Source: Scolanthus callimorphus
Lineage: Eukaryota > Cnidaria > Anthozoa > Actiniaria > Edwardsiidae
Reading direction: 5' to 3'
NCBI GenBank assembly: GCA_033964015.1
Contig: CM066921.1
Coordinates: 26,517,355-26,581,354 of the forward strand
DNA length: 64,000 nucleotides
Of the stretch, positions 63,731 through 64,000 are shown in pieces. A program made the translations under genes and the position numbers. Position 1 is the first letter of the stretch, and each line of letters starts with the position of its first letter. A model generated the notes under the pieces. That model did not search any database and was not told where the DNA came from. It saw only the letters and a program-made list of their open reading frames with translations.

Positions 63731-64000
63731 TTCCAGAGAAGTATAAAACTGGCCAATTAGAAACTGTATGGGTGTGGCTCTGTGTGTCCTTTGGATGATC
63801 TCCAACTAAGTTTCAAGATGTAGCGTTGACCGAATTAATTTGTACAATAATGACATGCATTTCACATTTTACATTTCTCATTTCTTTTTTTATTACTGCC
63901 CCGTTGTGTTTAATTTTTGCGCCAAACTTTCAACTTCTTTCTTTCTTGACTTCCTGTCTAAGTGCGACTTAACTTCAACCCTCTTGTGTATTTTGACACT
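63731..64000. other. Right edge, nothing recognised
   Basis: AT-rich; continues the decayed end of the tandem repeat (GAAACTGTATGGGTGTGGCT) and then unique sequence. Confidence 0.3.

Overview
This is eukaryotic, intron-rich, transposon-packed DNA. Gene content and repeat style (an alpha-kinase gene, a PAN/EGF/discoidin protein, many short hairpin elements with terminal inverted repeats) point to an anthozoan cnidarian, most likely a stony coral. That placement is an inference; no species-diagnostic gene is present.

Four genes can be supported. (1) 1526-3683, minus: an alpha-kinase (MHCK/EF2K-type) gene in two visible exons, with an in-frame TAG just before its zinc-binding C-terminus. (2) 6284-28486, minus: the 5' ten exons of flightless-I (FLII), covering the first LRRs; the rest lies beyond the left edge or was not found, so the alpha-kinase gene may sit inside an FLII intron. 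(3) 28809-49069, plus: a complete BRAT1 (BRCA1-associated ATM activator 1) gene in nine exons, about 943 codons, ending in the same DCY tripeptide as human BRAT1. (4) 49549-54700, minus: an extracellular protein with PAN-like, EGF and F5/8 type C (discoidin) domains, tail-to-tail with BRAT1. FLII and BRAT1 are head to head across about 320 bp, and both start codons sit in an ATGGCGG (YY1-like) motif.

Most remaining sequence is mobile. FLII intron 2 contains a 13.85-kb element bounded by TTAA and matching inverted ends, itself holding a 146-bp satellite and a 4.8-kb foldback element. BRAT1 intron 1 contains a 6.3-kb element with inverted ends and a perfect 9-bp target duplication (Mutator-like), which encloses a satellite built from a tandemly amplified MITE. 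Three short relatives with 9-bp duplications lie at 38.4, 47.7 and 61.5 kb. Further MITEs, a tRNA-like SINE dimer, LINE relics and minisatellites fill introns and flanks.

A technical theme runs through the genes: at several sites a conserved exon loses frame by exactly one base at a short homopolymer, and adding one base restores both family similarity and splice phase. This looks like consensus homopolymer contraction rather than gene death. From about 55 kb to the right edge no complete gene is recognisable; only repeats and one possible first exon are seen.
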